A stretch of DNA of 64,000 nt from Paraphotobacterium marinum (GTDB taxonomy: Bacteria; Pseudomonadota; Gammaproteobacteria; Enterobacterales; Vibrionaceae). This document shows, piece after piece, positions 16,207 through 25,525 of this stretch. Under the pieces are notes generated by a model that was not told the origin of the DNA, did no database searches, and saw only the letters and a list, made by a program, of their open reading frames with translations. The translations under genes were made by a program, and so were the position numbers. Numbering within the stretch: the stretch's first letter is position 1; each line of letters begins with the position of its first letter. The DNA lies in contig NZ_CP022356.1 of the NCBI RefSeq assembly GCF_002216855.1, positions 806,001 through 870,000 of the forward strand. Direction: 5' to 3'.

Positions 16207-17700
16207 TTATTTACCGGGTACAATAAGATGCTGCCGGATCATTTCAACTTCAGACATATAGCCCTGCCCGAGTATCGCAGGCCACCACATGTATAAAATC
16301 ATTAAAATATTTATTATAACTAGCAACAGTGCCATAGACTTTTTGTAAAAAGCGACGGATTGAAGACTAAATACATATTGGTAACTAAGTATAAAAGTCC
16401 ATAACATACTAGAAATTAACATGATACTTTTAATCCAAACTTCGATAAGTTCGGGAAGGTTAAAATCGTCATGTAACACTTCAAAAAACTTCCCGCACAA
16501 GCCAATAATAATTGACAAAATAGCCACTGGTATAAATTGATATGTGATAATTTTAAATGACTTTTTAAATTGTTCTTTATTGCAAGATATGAGTTTTGAA
16601 GCAATTGCATTTGTCCCTGCTAAAATAAGAGCAATGATCATTCCGTAAAAAGACATATATAATGTTATTGATATTACATCTAACCATGTGAAATTTTGAT
16701 TCCATGTTTGTGAAGAAAGTAATGGTGAAGCTTGATTGAAAAACCACATAAAATTATTATCAAGTAAGATACCACCCACATAATCTCTAAATACATTGTA
16801 ATCATTTAATATTAACCACAAGAATCCCCCCGCGCATAATCCTGGTGTGATTAAGATAAAAATTATCTCAGACCAGTTTGGGCTATGATTCATAATATTT
16901 TTGACTTCAAAACCAGGCTTTCTGAGATAAATACCTAGCATAGCTTTAGGTTTTGCATGAGTACAAGCCCCACATGTTATACAGTTATTTGTGGTCGATT
17001 TAATTGAAAGGTTATAATCAGTAGGACATAAACTACCCTCAATATATTCGGGCAACTGTTCAGTTTTTTTTCGTTGTTTATTAGGCTTAAAATCTAAAAT
17101 TCCCAGACGCGATACTACACCTAAAATTTTTCCAATGGGACAAAAATATCTACACCAAGGTCTGCTCCCTCTTTTACCAAAAAGCAAACCGACAATAAAT
17201 GCTAAGACAAAAATATAGAGAAATAGAAGTGCAAGTCCTTTTGGATCGTCTCGAACATCCATAGTTTGACCCAAAATGGTTACTAATAAAAACATGATGA
17301 CTAACCATCCATTCCATTTCACCCACCTAGGAACTTCTCTTTTTAATCCTAATCGACCTGCCCACTCAGATAAAGCTCCAAGAGGACAGAGTAATCCACA
17401 CCATAATCGACCTATAACAATTACGGATAATAGACAAAAACCATACCAAACCCCCCAAAACAGAAATTGACTTAAGAGCGTCACATTTGTAAATATCGTA
17501 TCATGTGATTTTGGAACACTCGCAAATAATGGTGCGATCGTAAGATAAAGAAATAATAAAAACATAATAGCTTGAACTATATAAAAATTCTTACGAAATT
17601 TTAGAAATATCTTTTCAAGCCAAACTAACCTTGCTTTTTGAAAAGCAGGTTTATTATTTAAATATTTCACAGGAATTTGTTTACCAACCTTATCAGGCAT
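16207..17700 (-). CDS. 4Fe-4S membrane protein (FtrD/NapH-like), iron uptake operon
   Basis: A 497-residue polytopic membrane protein with cysteine clusters of the NapH/NosR/FtrD type. CPLGALSEW and CRYFCPIG are the paired CP motifs following helices, and a ferredoxin-like motif reads CITCGACTHAKP. The fourth cysteine of that last motif, usually in CP, is alanine here. Such proteins are thought to pass electrons across the membrane to reduce or oxidise iron for the FTR1 permease. Between 15 and 30 bases separate it from its neighbours. The order kinase of helices, cysteine motifs, then more helices makes a transporter-linked redox role likely; direct proof is lacking. Confidence 0.8.
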   Translation of the reverse strand: MPDKVGKQIPVKYLNNKPAFQKARLVWLEKIFLKFRKNFYIVQAIMFLLFLYLTIAPLFASVPKSHDTIFTNVTLLSQFLFWGVWYGFCLLSVIVIGRLWCGLLCPLGALSEWAGRLGLKREVPRWVKWNGWLVIMFLLVTILGQTMDVRDDPKGLALLFLYIFVLAFIVGLLFGKRGSRPWCRYFCPIGKILGVVSRLGILDFKPNKQRKKTEQLPEYIEGSLCPTDYNLSIKSTTNNCITCGACTHAKPKAMLGIYLRKPGFEVKNIMNHSPNWSEIIFILITPGLCAGGFLWLILNDYNVFRDYVGGILLDNNFMWFFNQASPLLSSQTWNQNFTWLDVISITLYMSFYGMIIALILAGTNAIASKLISCNKEQFKKSFKIITYQFIPVAILSIIIGLCGKFFEVLHDDFNLPELIEVWIKSIMLISSMLWTFILSYQYVFSLQSVAFYKKSMALLLVIINILMILYMWWPAILGQGYMSEVEMIRQHLIVPGK

Positions 17701-17702
17701 AA

Positions 17703-18494
17703 TTAACTCTTAAATATATAAATCAAAAAATCTTTAATAGTTTTCGAGAATTGTTTTAAAAACAATAAACCAGTTGAAACTAAAAATATGGTTATACAAA
17801 GCAAATACTCTACACTTGATTGGGTTTTCAAAATTGAATTATCAAACATATATTGTGTTGGTGTAAAGCCAAGCCAGTTAGCCTCTTGAAATGCATTCAC
17901 CGCATTACCTATGCACATCACAGCTAATAAAAAAATGAACCAAGGGGTTAAAGAAAAAATAACTCTATTAATTTGTCTATATTTATCTGTTGAGTATTTA
18001 TAAATAATCAATAAAATAGCAAACAAAACAATACCAAGCATCAACCCTGACAATGTTCCAAATTGTTGAGACATAGAACCTTGAAATAAACTAAAGTAAA
18101 ATAAAATCGTTTCTGCAAGCTCTCTGAAAACGCTTATAAAAGCCAATAAACCAATGCCAAATAAGCTCAATTGATGAAGGTTTTCTTGTCTAGAAAAGGT
18201 TTCAAAATTAACGTAAAGTAACATCGCCATTGCAAGTAAGCTGGCAACCGCTTCACTAACCTCTCTTGCTTGTCCAGTGAACACACTACTTAGATAAACA
18301 CAACCAAGTGCCATTAATAAACCAGCAAACAAAGCTCCTACACAGTTTTTATAAACAATACCAACTTTATCTTCTCTATCCGATTTTTTTAAGGCAGATA
18401 TTAACATAATTACAACAAGTAAGGCTTCGGTGCCCTCTCTTGGAATTATCCAAAATGATGAGGAAAGTGCACTAAAAAATGAATTATCAAACAT
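17703..18494 (-). CDS. FTR1 family iron permease
   Basis: A seven-helix permease of 263 residues for high-affinity iron uptake. The iron-passing motif REGTE lies at about residue 19 in helix 1 (IPREGTEALLVV), and a second one appears as FRELAETILF near 140. This is the membrane core only; FTR1 proteins in some bacteria carry a long periplasmic domain, which here seems to be provided by the separate gene directly upstream. Spacing is two bases to the 4Fe-4S gene and ten to the upstream gene, so all four are one operon under a Fur box. Confidence 0.92.
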   Translation of the reverse strand: MFDNSFFSALSSSFWIIPREGTEALLVVIMLISALKKSDREDKVGIVYKNCVGALFAGLLMALGCVYLSSVFTGQAREVSEAVASLLAMAMLLYVNFETFSRQENLHQLSLFGIGLLAFISVFRELAETILFYFSLFQGSMSQQFGTLSGLMLGIVLFAILLIIYKYSTDKYRQINRVIFSLTPWFIFLLAVMCIGNAVNAFQEANWLGFTPTQYMFDNSILKTQSSVEYLLCITIFLVSTGLLFLKQFSKTIKDFLIYIFKS

Positions 18495-18504
18495 ATTTAT
18501 ATCC

Positions 18505-19002
18505 TCACAGTCCCAATTCTTTATTTAGTAAAGCTGCTTCTTTATTAACTTCCTTACAAATTCCATCCATTTTCTTTTTAATTTGAGCTTTTTTATTATC
18601 ATTCATTGGTTTTTCAATTAATGCAGCTAAGGAGTGAAATTGTTGCTCTACTTCAAAAAGTTGAGAGGGTGAAGCATAAGATCTATATTTAATCTCAATA
18701 ACAGCATCATATACATCCCAATATGCACTCGATGCTATATCGTGAGCCTTTTGAATTTCGCCTTTATTTATTAACTCATATGATTGTTCCATCATATTAC
18801 ATATTTGCTTAGCTTTTTGACTATAAATACTGCTTGATTTAGATTTCCCATCTTTAACAGTTGGCTTATCTGAAGTCTTTTCTGCTTTCGTTTCGCTGGT
18901 AGCATTATTATTTGTTGGAGATGAACCAAAATAAATAATTGCACTAGCAACTAAAAAAATTGCTATCAAGGTTCCAAATAAAATTAATAACTTTTTACCC
19001 AT
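18505..19002 (-). CDS. Membrane-anchored helical protein, FTR1-associated
   Basis: A 165-residue protein with one N-terminal membrane anchor (residues 5-27), a low-complexity Ser/Thr/Lys linker and a helical domain from about 60. The domain, with AKQICNMMEQSYELINKGEI, DIASSAYWDVYDAVIEIKYR and VEQQFHSLAALI, resembles the periplasmic helical domain fused to FTR1 in other bacteria. I infer that it binds or delivers iron to the permease. It is the first gene of the operon, with the Fur box 49 bases upstream. No known copper oxidase or cupredoxin motif is seen, so the FtrB cupredoxin seems absent or replaced. Confidence 0.65.
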   Translation of the reverse strand: MGKKLLILFGTLIAIFLVASAIIYFGSSPTNNNATSETKAEKTSDKPTVKDGKSKSSSIYSQKAKQICNMMEQSYELINKGEIQKAHDIASSAYWDVYDAVIEIKYRSYASPSQLFEVEQQFHSLAALIEKPMNDNKKAQIKKKMDGICKEVNKEAALLNKELGL

Positions 19003-19050
19003 TGTTAATTCTCAGTTAATGTAGATATAGTTACGGGATCTTAATTCAAA

Positions 19051-19065
19051 TGATAATTATTATCA
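19051..19065 (-). promoter_or_regulatory. Fur box of the iron uptake operon
   Basis: TGATAATTATTATCA is an exact match to the 7-1-7 Fur consensus TGATAATNATTATCA. It lies 49 bases before the first gene of the P19-FTR1 operon. The divergent uppP gene begins 122 bases away on the other side. Iron repression of the operon follows from this with good confidence. Confidence 0.85.
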
Positions 19066-19186
19066 ATACTATTTTCAAAAAAATTGCAACATTGATAAAA
19101 AAAAATTATCAAAAACTCTTTCAAGTTAAGATTAAAAGTATGAATTGAGATACATTGAAATATTAAATAAATAAAAAGTATTAAAG

Positions 19187-19990
19187 ATGAGCCATATTCA
19201 AACGATTTTTCTTGCATTAATTCAGGGTTTAACCGAATTTTTACCCATATCTAGCTCAGCACATCTAATTTTACCTTCGCAATTACTGGGGTGGAATGAT
19301 CAAGGGATTCTTTTTGATGTCTGTGTACACTTTGGCACTTTATTAGCAGTCATTATCTACTTTAGAAAAGAAATTTATGAGATATTGGTTGGAACATATA
19401 ATGCAATTTTAAAAAGGAATCCTAATGAACATTCAAAATTATTTGGATTACTTATATTAGCAAGCATTCCAGTTTGCATTTTTGGATATTTCCTAAAAGA
19501 TTTTATTGAGGTTTATTTAAGATCAAGTCTTGTTATTGCCCTATCAACAATTATTTTTGCTTTTTTACTCTGGTGGAGCTTTTCTTCAGCACGTGAGACA
19601 AACACTTTGAAAGATTTAAATTGGAAAGATGCATTTTTTATTGGACTATTCCAATCTATTGCATTGATTCCTGGGACTTCTCGGTCAGGCATAACAATTA
19701 CGGCTGCTCTACTCAAAGGGTTTGACCGAGTATCTGCAGCCAAATTTTCATTTTTGTTATCCATTCCAGTGATATCATTAGCAATGGGTTACTACAGTTA
19801 CAAATTGATTTTAACACCTAATTTAAAAATTGATTTTTTAAACTTATTATTAGCAACCAGTATTTCATTTTTATCAGCATTAATCTGTATACACTTTTTT
19901 ATTAAAATTATATCAAAAGTGGGAATGTTGCCATTTATTATCTATCGATTGATTTTAGGAGTTTTCCTTTTTCTGTTTATAGGATTTTAG
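19187..19990 (+). CDS. uppP: Undecaprenyl-diphosphatase (BacA/UppP)
   Basis: UppP recycles the lipid carrier by removing one phosphate from undecaprenyl diphosphate for peptidoglycan and O-antigen synthesis. At 267 residues it has the standard eight-helix layout. The two catalytic motifs are both intact: LTEFLPISSSAHLILP near residue 15 and PGTSRSGITI near 165. High levels give bacitracin resistance. The 3' end overlaps the convergent FUSC gene by 36 bases. Confidence 0.96.
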   Translation: MSHIQTIFLALIQGLTEFLPISSSAHLILPSQLLGWNDQGILFDVCVHFGTLLAVIIYFRKEIYEILVGTYNAILKRNPNEHSKLFGLLILASIPVCIFGYFLKDFIEVYLRSSLVIALSTIIFAFLLWWSFSSARETNTLKDLNWKDAFFIGLFQSIALIPGTSRSGITITAALLKGFDRVSAAKFSFLLSIPVISLAMGYYSYKLILTPNLKIDFLNLLLATSISFLSALICIHFFIKIISKVGMLPFIIYRLILGVFLFLFIGF

Positions 19991-21511
19991 CCATTCCCTT
20001 TTTAAAAGCAAATTATAAAGTTTAATTCGGCTATTAATCAAAACTAAAATCAACGTTTTAAAATCGTTTAATGGATTATTGTTTTCTACATTAATTGACT
20101 CAATTTGTGTTTGTATAATTTTAAGTTGGTCCTTCTTTTCATGCAAATTATCTTTTAGGTTTGGGATTGAGCTATGAAGATGGCTAAATACATCAATACA
20201 TACTGAAGTAAATTGATGATTATTTTTTAAGTCCTCAGCACTTATTTTCGATAAACTTTTCACCATTTTATTTAATGTTGTATCAACAATTTCATACAAT
20301 TTAGCAGTTGTTGTAAAATAAAATAATGGCTCTTTGGTCAAAAAAGTATAATCTTGATGAAGCTGGATAGTTTTAATTCGAAAGTCCTTTGTAAATGCGA
20401 GCATTTGTTCATTATCCAAACTTTCATTTAAAGTTTTTTGCAGGAAAATAGTCATATCATGATAAAATTTCATAATTTCTAATCGAATATCATTAGATAT
20501 ACTTCGTGGAAAGAATATCAACTCTCCAATTATGGCTATGATGACTCCAATTAAAGTATCTATCAAACGTAATTCCACAAAATCATTGAATGTCATCTTA
20601 ACTGGCATAAAAAAATACAGATTTATAATTAAAATGGAAGCAAGAACCGTAACAATAAATACCTTCCTAGCAAGAGCAAAATTGATAATTGCAAAAAGTA
20701 AAAAAACGAGTGAATATTTTGCAAACTCAAACGGTTCAAAATAGATAATTGCGATAAAATAACCAAGAATCAGGCCTATGATGGTCCCAAAGACTCTTTG
20801 TTTGGCTTGCTCAATTGTCATGGCAAGATTTTGTTGGCTTAATACTAAAGCAATAATACAAATCCACAATATATTTGAATTGGGTAAAAATAAACTAGCA
20901 AAAATTGAAAATAAAAAATTAAGGCTAATACGAAAGGCTTGTTTAAAAACATATATGTCTTTATTGATCGGTATAGATGGTATCTGGGTCAATGGTATAA
21001 CATAAATAACAAAACAATAACAAAGTGAGACAATTACAGCTGACTTAATAATTAAAGCTAAATCTGATAGATATTCTTTTGGTTGAAAGCCATAATAATT
21101 CAGATAAATTAATAAAAGTACCAATGTAAAGATTGATAAAGGTTTACCATATGACATAAACCTTGGTAAACAAAAAGCTAAAAAAGTTAAAATAGTTAGC
21201 GAAATATAGTCAAATGGTGGCTCTAAAGTATGACAGCAAAGTATCGCAATGATAAGAATCAAAAGCATCACAACAAAACTTTTTAATAAATTCAAAATCT
21301 GCGATGTTTTGTTAGATCCAAATCTAATAAAGGTTAAAAAAACGGAGAAAAAAACCAACCAAACTGAAGACGGAAAATGAAAAATTGAACCCAAAGCCCA
21401 CGATAAAAAAACAACTAATAATGTGGAAGTACTCATCCAAAATTGTTGTTTAAAAATAAGCTTAATTTCTGAAAATGAAGAAAGATAGTTCAAAACAAGT
21501 CGTAAAACCAA
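19955..21511 (-). CDS. FUSC family transporter (aromatic acid / YccS-like)
   Basis: A 518-residue inner membrane protein with two blocks of hydrophobic helices (about residues 20-170 and 185-335) separated by a short loop, and a cytoplasmic helical tail. This is the duplicated layout of FUSC proteins, which export aromatic acids or drugs. The start is uncertain: the frame opens at a TTG, and the first ATG is about 25 codons later (MSTSTLLVVFLSW). The gene stands alone with no HlyD partner next to it. It overlaps the end of uppP tail to tail. Confidence 0.75.
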   Translation of the reverse strand: MVLRLVLNYLSSFSEIKLIFKQQFWMSTSTLLVVFLSWALGSIFHFPSSVWLVFFSVFLTFIRFGSNKTSQILNLLKSFVVMLLILIIAILCCHTLEPPFDYISLTILTFLAFCLPRFMSYGKPLSIFTLVLLLIYLNYYGFQPKEYLSDLALIIKSAVIVSLCYCFVIYVIPLTQIPSIPINKDIYVFKQAFRISLNFLFSIFASLFLPNSNILWICIIALVLSQQNLAMTIEQAKQRVFGTIIGLILGYFIAIIYFEPFEFAKYSLVFLLFAIINFALARKVFIVTVLASILIINLYFFMPVKMTFNDFVELRLIDTLIGVIIAIIGELIFFPRSISNDIRLEIMKFYHDMTIFLQKTLNESLDNEQMLAFTKDFRIKTIQLHQDYTFLTKEPLFYFTTTAKLYEIVDTTLNKMVKSLSKISAEDLKNNHQFTSVCIDVFSHLHSSIPNLKDNLHEKKDQLKIIQTQIESINVENNNPLNDFKTLILVLINSRIKLYNLLLKREWLKSYKQKKENS

Positions 21512-21537
21512 TCAAATAAAAACAAAATATATCTTAA

Positions 21538-21939
21538 CTATAAGCGATAATCTATAATTTTTTGCAGAAAATCATTATTAATTTTTGTCGTACTATAAAC
21601 CCCAAAATCCTTCCAAGAAGACGTCTCCGTCCAGCTTGTTGAATTTGATGCAATTTCTAGTAAGTCCTTATAAGGCATAAAAAACCATATGTTTTTTAAA
21701 GGAAAAACAATATGTAAATCTTCGTCTTCGCAACTTTTATCAATAGTCGGTGCAGTTTTCATAATAACTTTAATATTATGTTCTTCGCTACATGCTAAAA
21801 AATCAGCTTTCCAATAACTATAATCAAGTTTGATTAAGTGATAACCATATTGAGCAAGCTTAGCTGCAACCAAATGAAAATTATATATTTCTTTTTGCTT
21901 AGCCGATAATTCATTAAGATGAAGTTTCTTCAATTTCAT
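21538..21939 (-). CDS. Hypothetical protein with nuclease-like fold pattern
   Basis: A 133-residue soluble protein I cannot name with certainty. The part IYNFHLVAAKLAQYGYHLIK, then KADFLAC and IKVIMKTAPTIDK, then DLHIVFPL, resembles small PD-(D/E)XK-like proteins in which an Asp and a Lys sit on adjacent strands. The nuclease idea is an inference only, and the second catalytic acid is not obvious. It follows a lipoprotein gene at 140 bases, so it may be separately transcribed. Confidence 0.5.
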   Translation of the reverse strand: MKLKKLHLNELSAKQKEIYNFHLVAAKLAQYGYHLIKLDYSYWKADFLACSEEHNIKVIMKTAPTIDKSCEDEDLHIVFPLKNIWFFMPYKDLLEIASNSTSWTETSSWKDFGVYSTTKINNDFLQKIIDYRL

Positions 21940-22079
21940 ATTAAAAACCTATTATCAAAATCTTTGTTAATCCATAAGACCATGTTAAGGATTAATGTAT
22001 GATTGCAAACCTAGTTATTATAATAATGTGATAAAAATCTAATTCCACTTTTCAAAAAAACAATCAATTTAACAGTTTT

Positions 22080-22631
22080 TTAATCACTATCACCCATAGT
22101 CAAATACCATTTGTCATTGATAAGAATTAAATAATTGACTCCTTTCGTGGATTCATTCGACCAAAATATGCTAGCTTTCTTTTGATTTTTAGAAATTGAT
22201 ATTTTATCAAGATGAATCGTTTTTGACATATTTTGATTTGATACACTCATAATTGAGACAAAATAGTCTTCATCTTTTAACTGTTTAATTTCAGATATTG
22301 ACATGTTACTTGCTTTGGAAAATTCAGCTAATGCTTTCGGATTAGTTTTTAAGTCGTGAAATTGACTAGAAAAATAACTTTTACTATCATCAGTGAGCAT
22401 CTCCCATACAATATTATATTTTTTATTATTAAGTGCTGAGAGTAATTTTTCCGCCGAACGTTTTACTTCATCATTAACTTCAATAACAGATGTATTATCA
22501 CTACTTTCATTCGTTTGTTCCACTTGAGCTTCGTTCACAACATCTGTTTTTTTATCATTTTCTTTTGAGCAAGAACTTAGTAAAATAGCAACAGATAATA
22601 AGCCAACTAATTTTAATCCCTTCATGTCCAT
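22080..22631 (-). CDS. Hypothetical lipoprotein
   Basis: A 183-residue lipoprotein. The signal sequence MKGLKLVGLLSVAILLSSCS ends in a lipobox with Cys21 or so, followed by an acidic and polar linker. The mature domain from about residue 55 has a helix plus beta-strand pattern reminiscent of NTF2-like / DUF4878 proteins (SAEKLLSALNNKKYNIVWEM), which is a tentative comparison. It lies 71 bases after the DUF3833 lipoprotein gene, so it may be the tail of the long operon or have its own promoter. Confidence 0.65.
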   Translation of the reverse strand: MDMKGLKLVGLLSVAILLSSCSKENDKKTDVVNEAQVEQTNESSDNTSVIEVNDEVKRSAEKLLSALNNKKYNIVWEMLTDDSKSYFSSQFHDLKTNPKALAEFSKASNMSISEIKQLKDEDYFVSIMSVSNQNMSKTIHLDKISISKNQKKASIFWSNESTKGVNYLILINDKWYLTMGDSD

Positions 22632-22702
22632 GATCTCTTTACCTTATTTTTTATTTATTATCACTTTTTCAATAAATTAATTTGTCATATTTTTATAAAG
22701 AT

Positions 22703-23233
22703 TTATGATTTTTTTGTGAAAAAAATTGAAATTTTACCAACTGTAAATCCAAATTTAGTCATTGTCGTTAAATTAATTATATGTTTAGGATCCTGAAGGT
22801 ACATCCAATCATTCACTGAGACATTCACTTCACCATATTTATCAGTCATAACTTTCAGTGTATATTTCAAGTTAAAAGCATTACCTGATTCAACACCAAT
22901 AGCATCCCCCTCTACATCTGAAGCATTTGCGATATATTTACCATTTTCTTTTCTAACCGTCCAAATCCGCTTATTTGGATTATTACCTTTTCTATCCCAT
23001 TTAAAAGTCTCGTCCAGAATAAGTTTATTATCTTTAATAACACCAATAGTATTAACAGTAAATCGACTAATTATTTTACCACTTGAATCCTGCACCATTC
23101 CATAAGCCTCTGTTTCTCCATTAAAAAATTGAAAGAAATCAAGCTTTGGTGTTTCGTCTTTGAAATCACTAATAGATGCAGAGCAACCAACTAGAATAGA
23201 ACATAATACGAATAAGAATGCCTTTTTAAACAT
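22703..23233 (-). CDS. DUF3833 family lipoprotein
   Basis: A 176-residue lipoprotein with signal MFKKAFLFVLCSILVGCSAS and lipobox LVGC. The mature part matches DUF3833: LDFFQFFNGETEAYGMVQD, ISRFTV, LDETFKWDRKG, and the terminal WMYLQDPKHIINLTTMTKFG. Proteins of this family recur beside cyclopropane fatty acid synthase and photolyase genes, as here, but their function is not known. It would sit in an envelope membrane facing the periplasm. Twenty bases separate it from the preceding gene. Confidence 0.85.
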   Translation of the reverse strand: MFKKAFLFVLCSILVGCSASISDFKDETPKLDFFQFFNGETEAYGMVQDSSGKIISRFTVNTIGVIKDNKLILDETFKWDRKGNNPNKRIWTVRKENGKYIANASDVEGDAIGVESGNAFNLKYTLKVMTDKYGEVNVSVNDWMYLQDPKHIINLTTMTKFGFTVGKISIFFTKKS

Positions 23234-23253
23234 ATTGTAACCTCCTGATAGAA

Positions 23254-23787
23254 CTACTGGGCATTTTTAAGTAGAGACCGCCTCAACCTTGTGGCTGTTG
23301 AGTTTTCAGATAGCCAAATTCCCAAAAATTTTTTGGAAAAGTTATTATCTTTAATCATACCAATTTTTTTTCTATTTAAAAAAAACAAACTATTTCCTGG
23401 TTGATAAACAAATGTTATTACATCGTTTTCTTTAACATTGGGATAAATTTTTGACAACACTTTTTCTCCATTTGCAATAAAACTAGGAGATTCTCCCATT
23501 CTTCTCCAACTCCTCGACGTCGCTTCAATGAGATCTTGTTTGGTAAAGCTTTGTAAATAACGTATTGAAATCGCAGCTTCAGAGGATGGATATTTATAAT
23601 TTAACGTTGGTGACTTCAAGGTAGCTTTGAATCTTGTTTTGAATAAGAACACATAACTCCCTTTTCCAACTTCTTTCCAGCTTTTTATATCATTTAAATT
23701 GACAACTTGCTTAGCATAGATATTTGTTGATAAACAAGTGGCAGAAAATAAAAAAAAATAAAACATCTTTCTTAAAATAAGTTTCAT
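23254..23787 (-). CDS. Chalcone isomerase-like periplasmic protein
   Basis: A 177-residue secreted protein. The signal peptide is about 25 residues long (MKLILRKMFYFFLFSATCLS, ending IYAKQ). The mature domain, WKEVGKGSYVFLFKTRFKAT, AISIRYLQSFTKQDLIEATS and FLGIWLSEN, fits the bacterial chalcone-isomerase-like family (PF16036). Bacterial members usually lack flavonoid substrates; a lipid- or fatty-acid-binding role is a reasonable inference given the CFA synthase upstream. One base separates it from the DUF2878 gene, so the two are coupled. Confidence 0.82.
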   Translation of the reverse strand: MKLILRKMFYFFLFSATCLSTNIYAKQVVNLNDIKSWKEVGKGSYVFLFKTRFKATLKSPTLNYKYPSSEAAISIRYLQSFTKQDLIEATSRSWRRMGESPSFIANGEKVLSKIYPNVKENDVITFVYQPGNSLFFLNRKKIGMIKDNNFSKKFLGIWLSENSTATRLRRSLLKNAQ

Positions 23788-23788
23788 A

Positions 23789-24271
23789 TCAAGCTTCCTT
23801 AATCTGCTTATTCATAACAATATTTGCATAAATTCCTGTTAAAATACTCCACAAAACAAATAAAACACAAAGGGTAATATAAAGATCTTTAGGAAAAATC
23901 ACAGCCCCTATTTTCATACCCGCGAAATAGGATAAGGTTCCCCCTACACCACCTCCAATTATCATAAGTATATAAGGGATTTTTGCGACAAAAGGCTGAA
24001 AAAAGTATAAAAAAACGCCAAAACCCAACCATAACACCACAAGCCACAGTGGTATAATTAATTGATTAAATTCGAAAAATCCCAGATAAGTTAGAGTTGA
24101 ATCAATGATGCAACCAAAGATAGCATAACTCAATGAATACAGAACACATTTATTATTACAAATCCATATTACACACAGCATCAAAATAGGTATATAAATA
24201 TAATTATTTTTACCAAAAACACACAAAATCCAAAAAAGATAAAATAATATATTATAAATTATCAAATTCAT
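23789..24271 (-). CDS. DUF2878 family membrane protein
   Basis: A 160-residue protein that is nearly all membrane: five helices with short loops. It belongs to the DUF2878 family by its short length, the CIIDSTLTYLGFFEF block and the WLVVLWLGFGVFLYF helix. Function unknown. In other gammaproteobacteria the same family sits between CFA synthase and chalcone-isomerase-like genes, as it does here, eleven bases after the CFA synthase stop. Confidence 0.82.
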   Translation of the reverse strand: MNLIIYNILFYLFWILCVFGKNNYIYIPILMLCVIWICNNKCVLYSLSYAIFGCIIDSTLTYLGFFEFNQLIIPLWLVVLWLGFGVFLYFFQPFVAKIPYILMIIGGGVGGTLSYFAGMKIGAVIFPKDLYITLCVLFVLWSILTGIYANIVMNKQIKEA

Positions 24272-24282
24272 GAAAGTTCCCT

Positions 24283-25515
24283 TTAAATGTTTTTCTCTAG
24301 GAGAATTTGAGCTACGCTAATAGACTTTTCTTCAAAACCTCCCTGACAATAACTAAAATAAAACTGGAATGTTTTGATGAACTTTTCATCATATCCCTGC
24401 ATAAGTATAGCATCTTTGTTTTGATTAAATTTTTCATGCCATATCTCTAGTGTTTTAGCATAGTCTTGTCCCAAATCCATATAATTTTTTAAAACAAGAT
24501 TAGAGTGATTGGTCGATTCTTTTAAAAAGGCACTTATGGATGGCAAATATCCTCCAGGAAATATATATTTTTGAATAAAATCAACTTGGTTAGAGTATGC
24601 TTTATGTCTTTGATCTTTCATAAGAATCGATTGAATTAAAATTAATCCATTATTATCTAACAATTCATTACATTTATTAAAAAACTTGGGGATATATTTT
24701 TTTCCAACAGCTTCGATCATTTCAACTGAAACAATCTTGTCAAAAGTTCCTTCTAGTTCTCTGTAATCTTTTAAAAGTAAATTAATCTTATTTTGAAGGC
24801 CTAATTTTTGAATTAAACTTTGTGTGTAATTATATTGCTCTTTCGATATAGTTGTTGTTGTAACTTGGCAGCCATATTCGGATGCCAGATAAATACTTAA
24901 TCCTCCCCAACCAGTTCCAATTTCTAATACATGATCGCAAGACGAAACATTTAAAGTTTTGGCGATAAGATCAAGTTTATTTACTTGTGCTTCATTCAGA
25001 CTAATCTTAAAATCTGAGCCAAAATAGCCGCTTGAATATTGCATTCTTTCATCTAAAAAAAGCTTATATAAATCGTTTCCAATATCATAATGACGAGAAA
25101 TATTTTTTTTGGCTTGTACAACTGAATTTTTATTAAAATAATGTTCTAATTTTGACTTTATCTTAAAAATAAAATTTAATTTACTATCTATAAGATCAAT
25201 AACATCTTCATTTTTGATCATTACTTTTATAAAATTAGTTAAATTTTTGGTATTCCAATGACCATTAATAAAGGATTCACCAGCACCAATTGAACCATGA
25301 AGGATAACTTGTCTGTAACATAATGGATTAAATACTTCAATTTCAACAACATTCTTTGATTCAGGATCTCCAAAAACATAAAAATCTTGGTTACTTTCAT
25401 TTAATTTAATAAAGCAGTTTTTCATATTTTTTAAATAATTAAAAACTAAATGTCGATAAAACTTGTTTTTTTTATTCAGCTTGTCAAACTGTTTTTCAAT
25501 CTCAACTTGATACAT
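24283..25515 (-). CDS. cfa: Cyclopropane-fatty-acyl-phospholipid synthase
   Basis: This enzyme adds a methylene from S-adenosylmethionine across double bonds of membrane phospholipid acyl chains. The 410-residue protein has the family's N-terminal lipid-binding part and, from about residue 135, the methyltransferase core: ISRHYDIGNDLYKLFLDE, the SAM-binding VLEIGTGWGGLSIYLA, YGCQVTTTTISKEQ, and VSVEMIEAVGKKYI. FIQKYIFPGG is the conserved substrate-site block. It is embedded in the photolyase operon rather than alone, which suggests membrane remodelling under light or oxidative stress. Confidence 0.92.
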   Translation of the reverse strand: MYQVEIEKQFDKLNKKNKFYRHLVFNYLKNMKNCFIKLNESNQDFYVFGDPESKNVVEIEVFNPLCYRQVILHGSIGAGESFINGHWNTKNLTNFIKVMIKNEDVIDLIDSKLNFIFKIKSKLEHYFNKNSVVQAKKNISRHYDIGNDLYKLFLDERMQYSSGYFGSDFKISLNEAQVNKLDLIAKTLNVSSCDHVLEIGTGWGGLSIYLASEYGCQVTTTTISKEQYNYTQSLIQKLGLQNKINLLLKDYRELEGTFDKIVSVEMIEAVGKKYIPKFFNKCNELLDNNGLILIQSILMKDQRHKAYSNQVDFIQKYIFPGGYLPSISAFLKESTNHSNLVLKNYMDLGQDYAKTLEIWHEKFNQNKDAILMQGYDEKFIKTFQFYFSYCQGGFEEKSISVAQILLEKNI

Positions 25516-25525
25516 TATTATCTCC

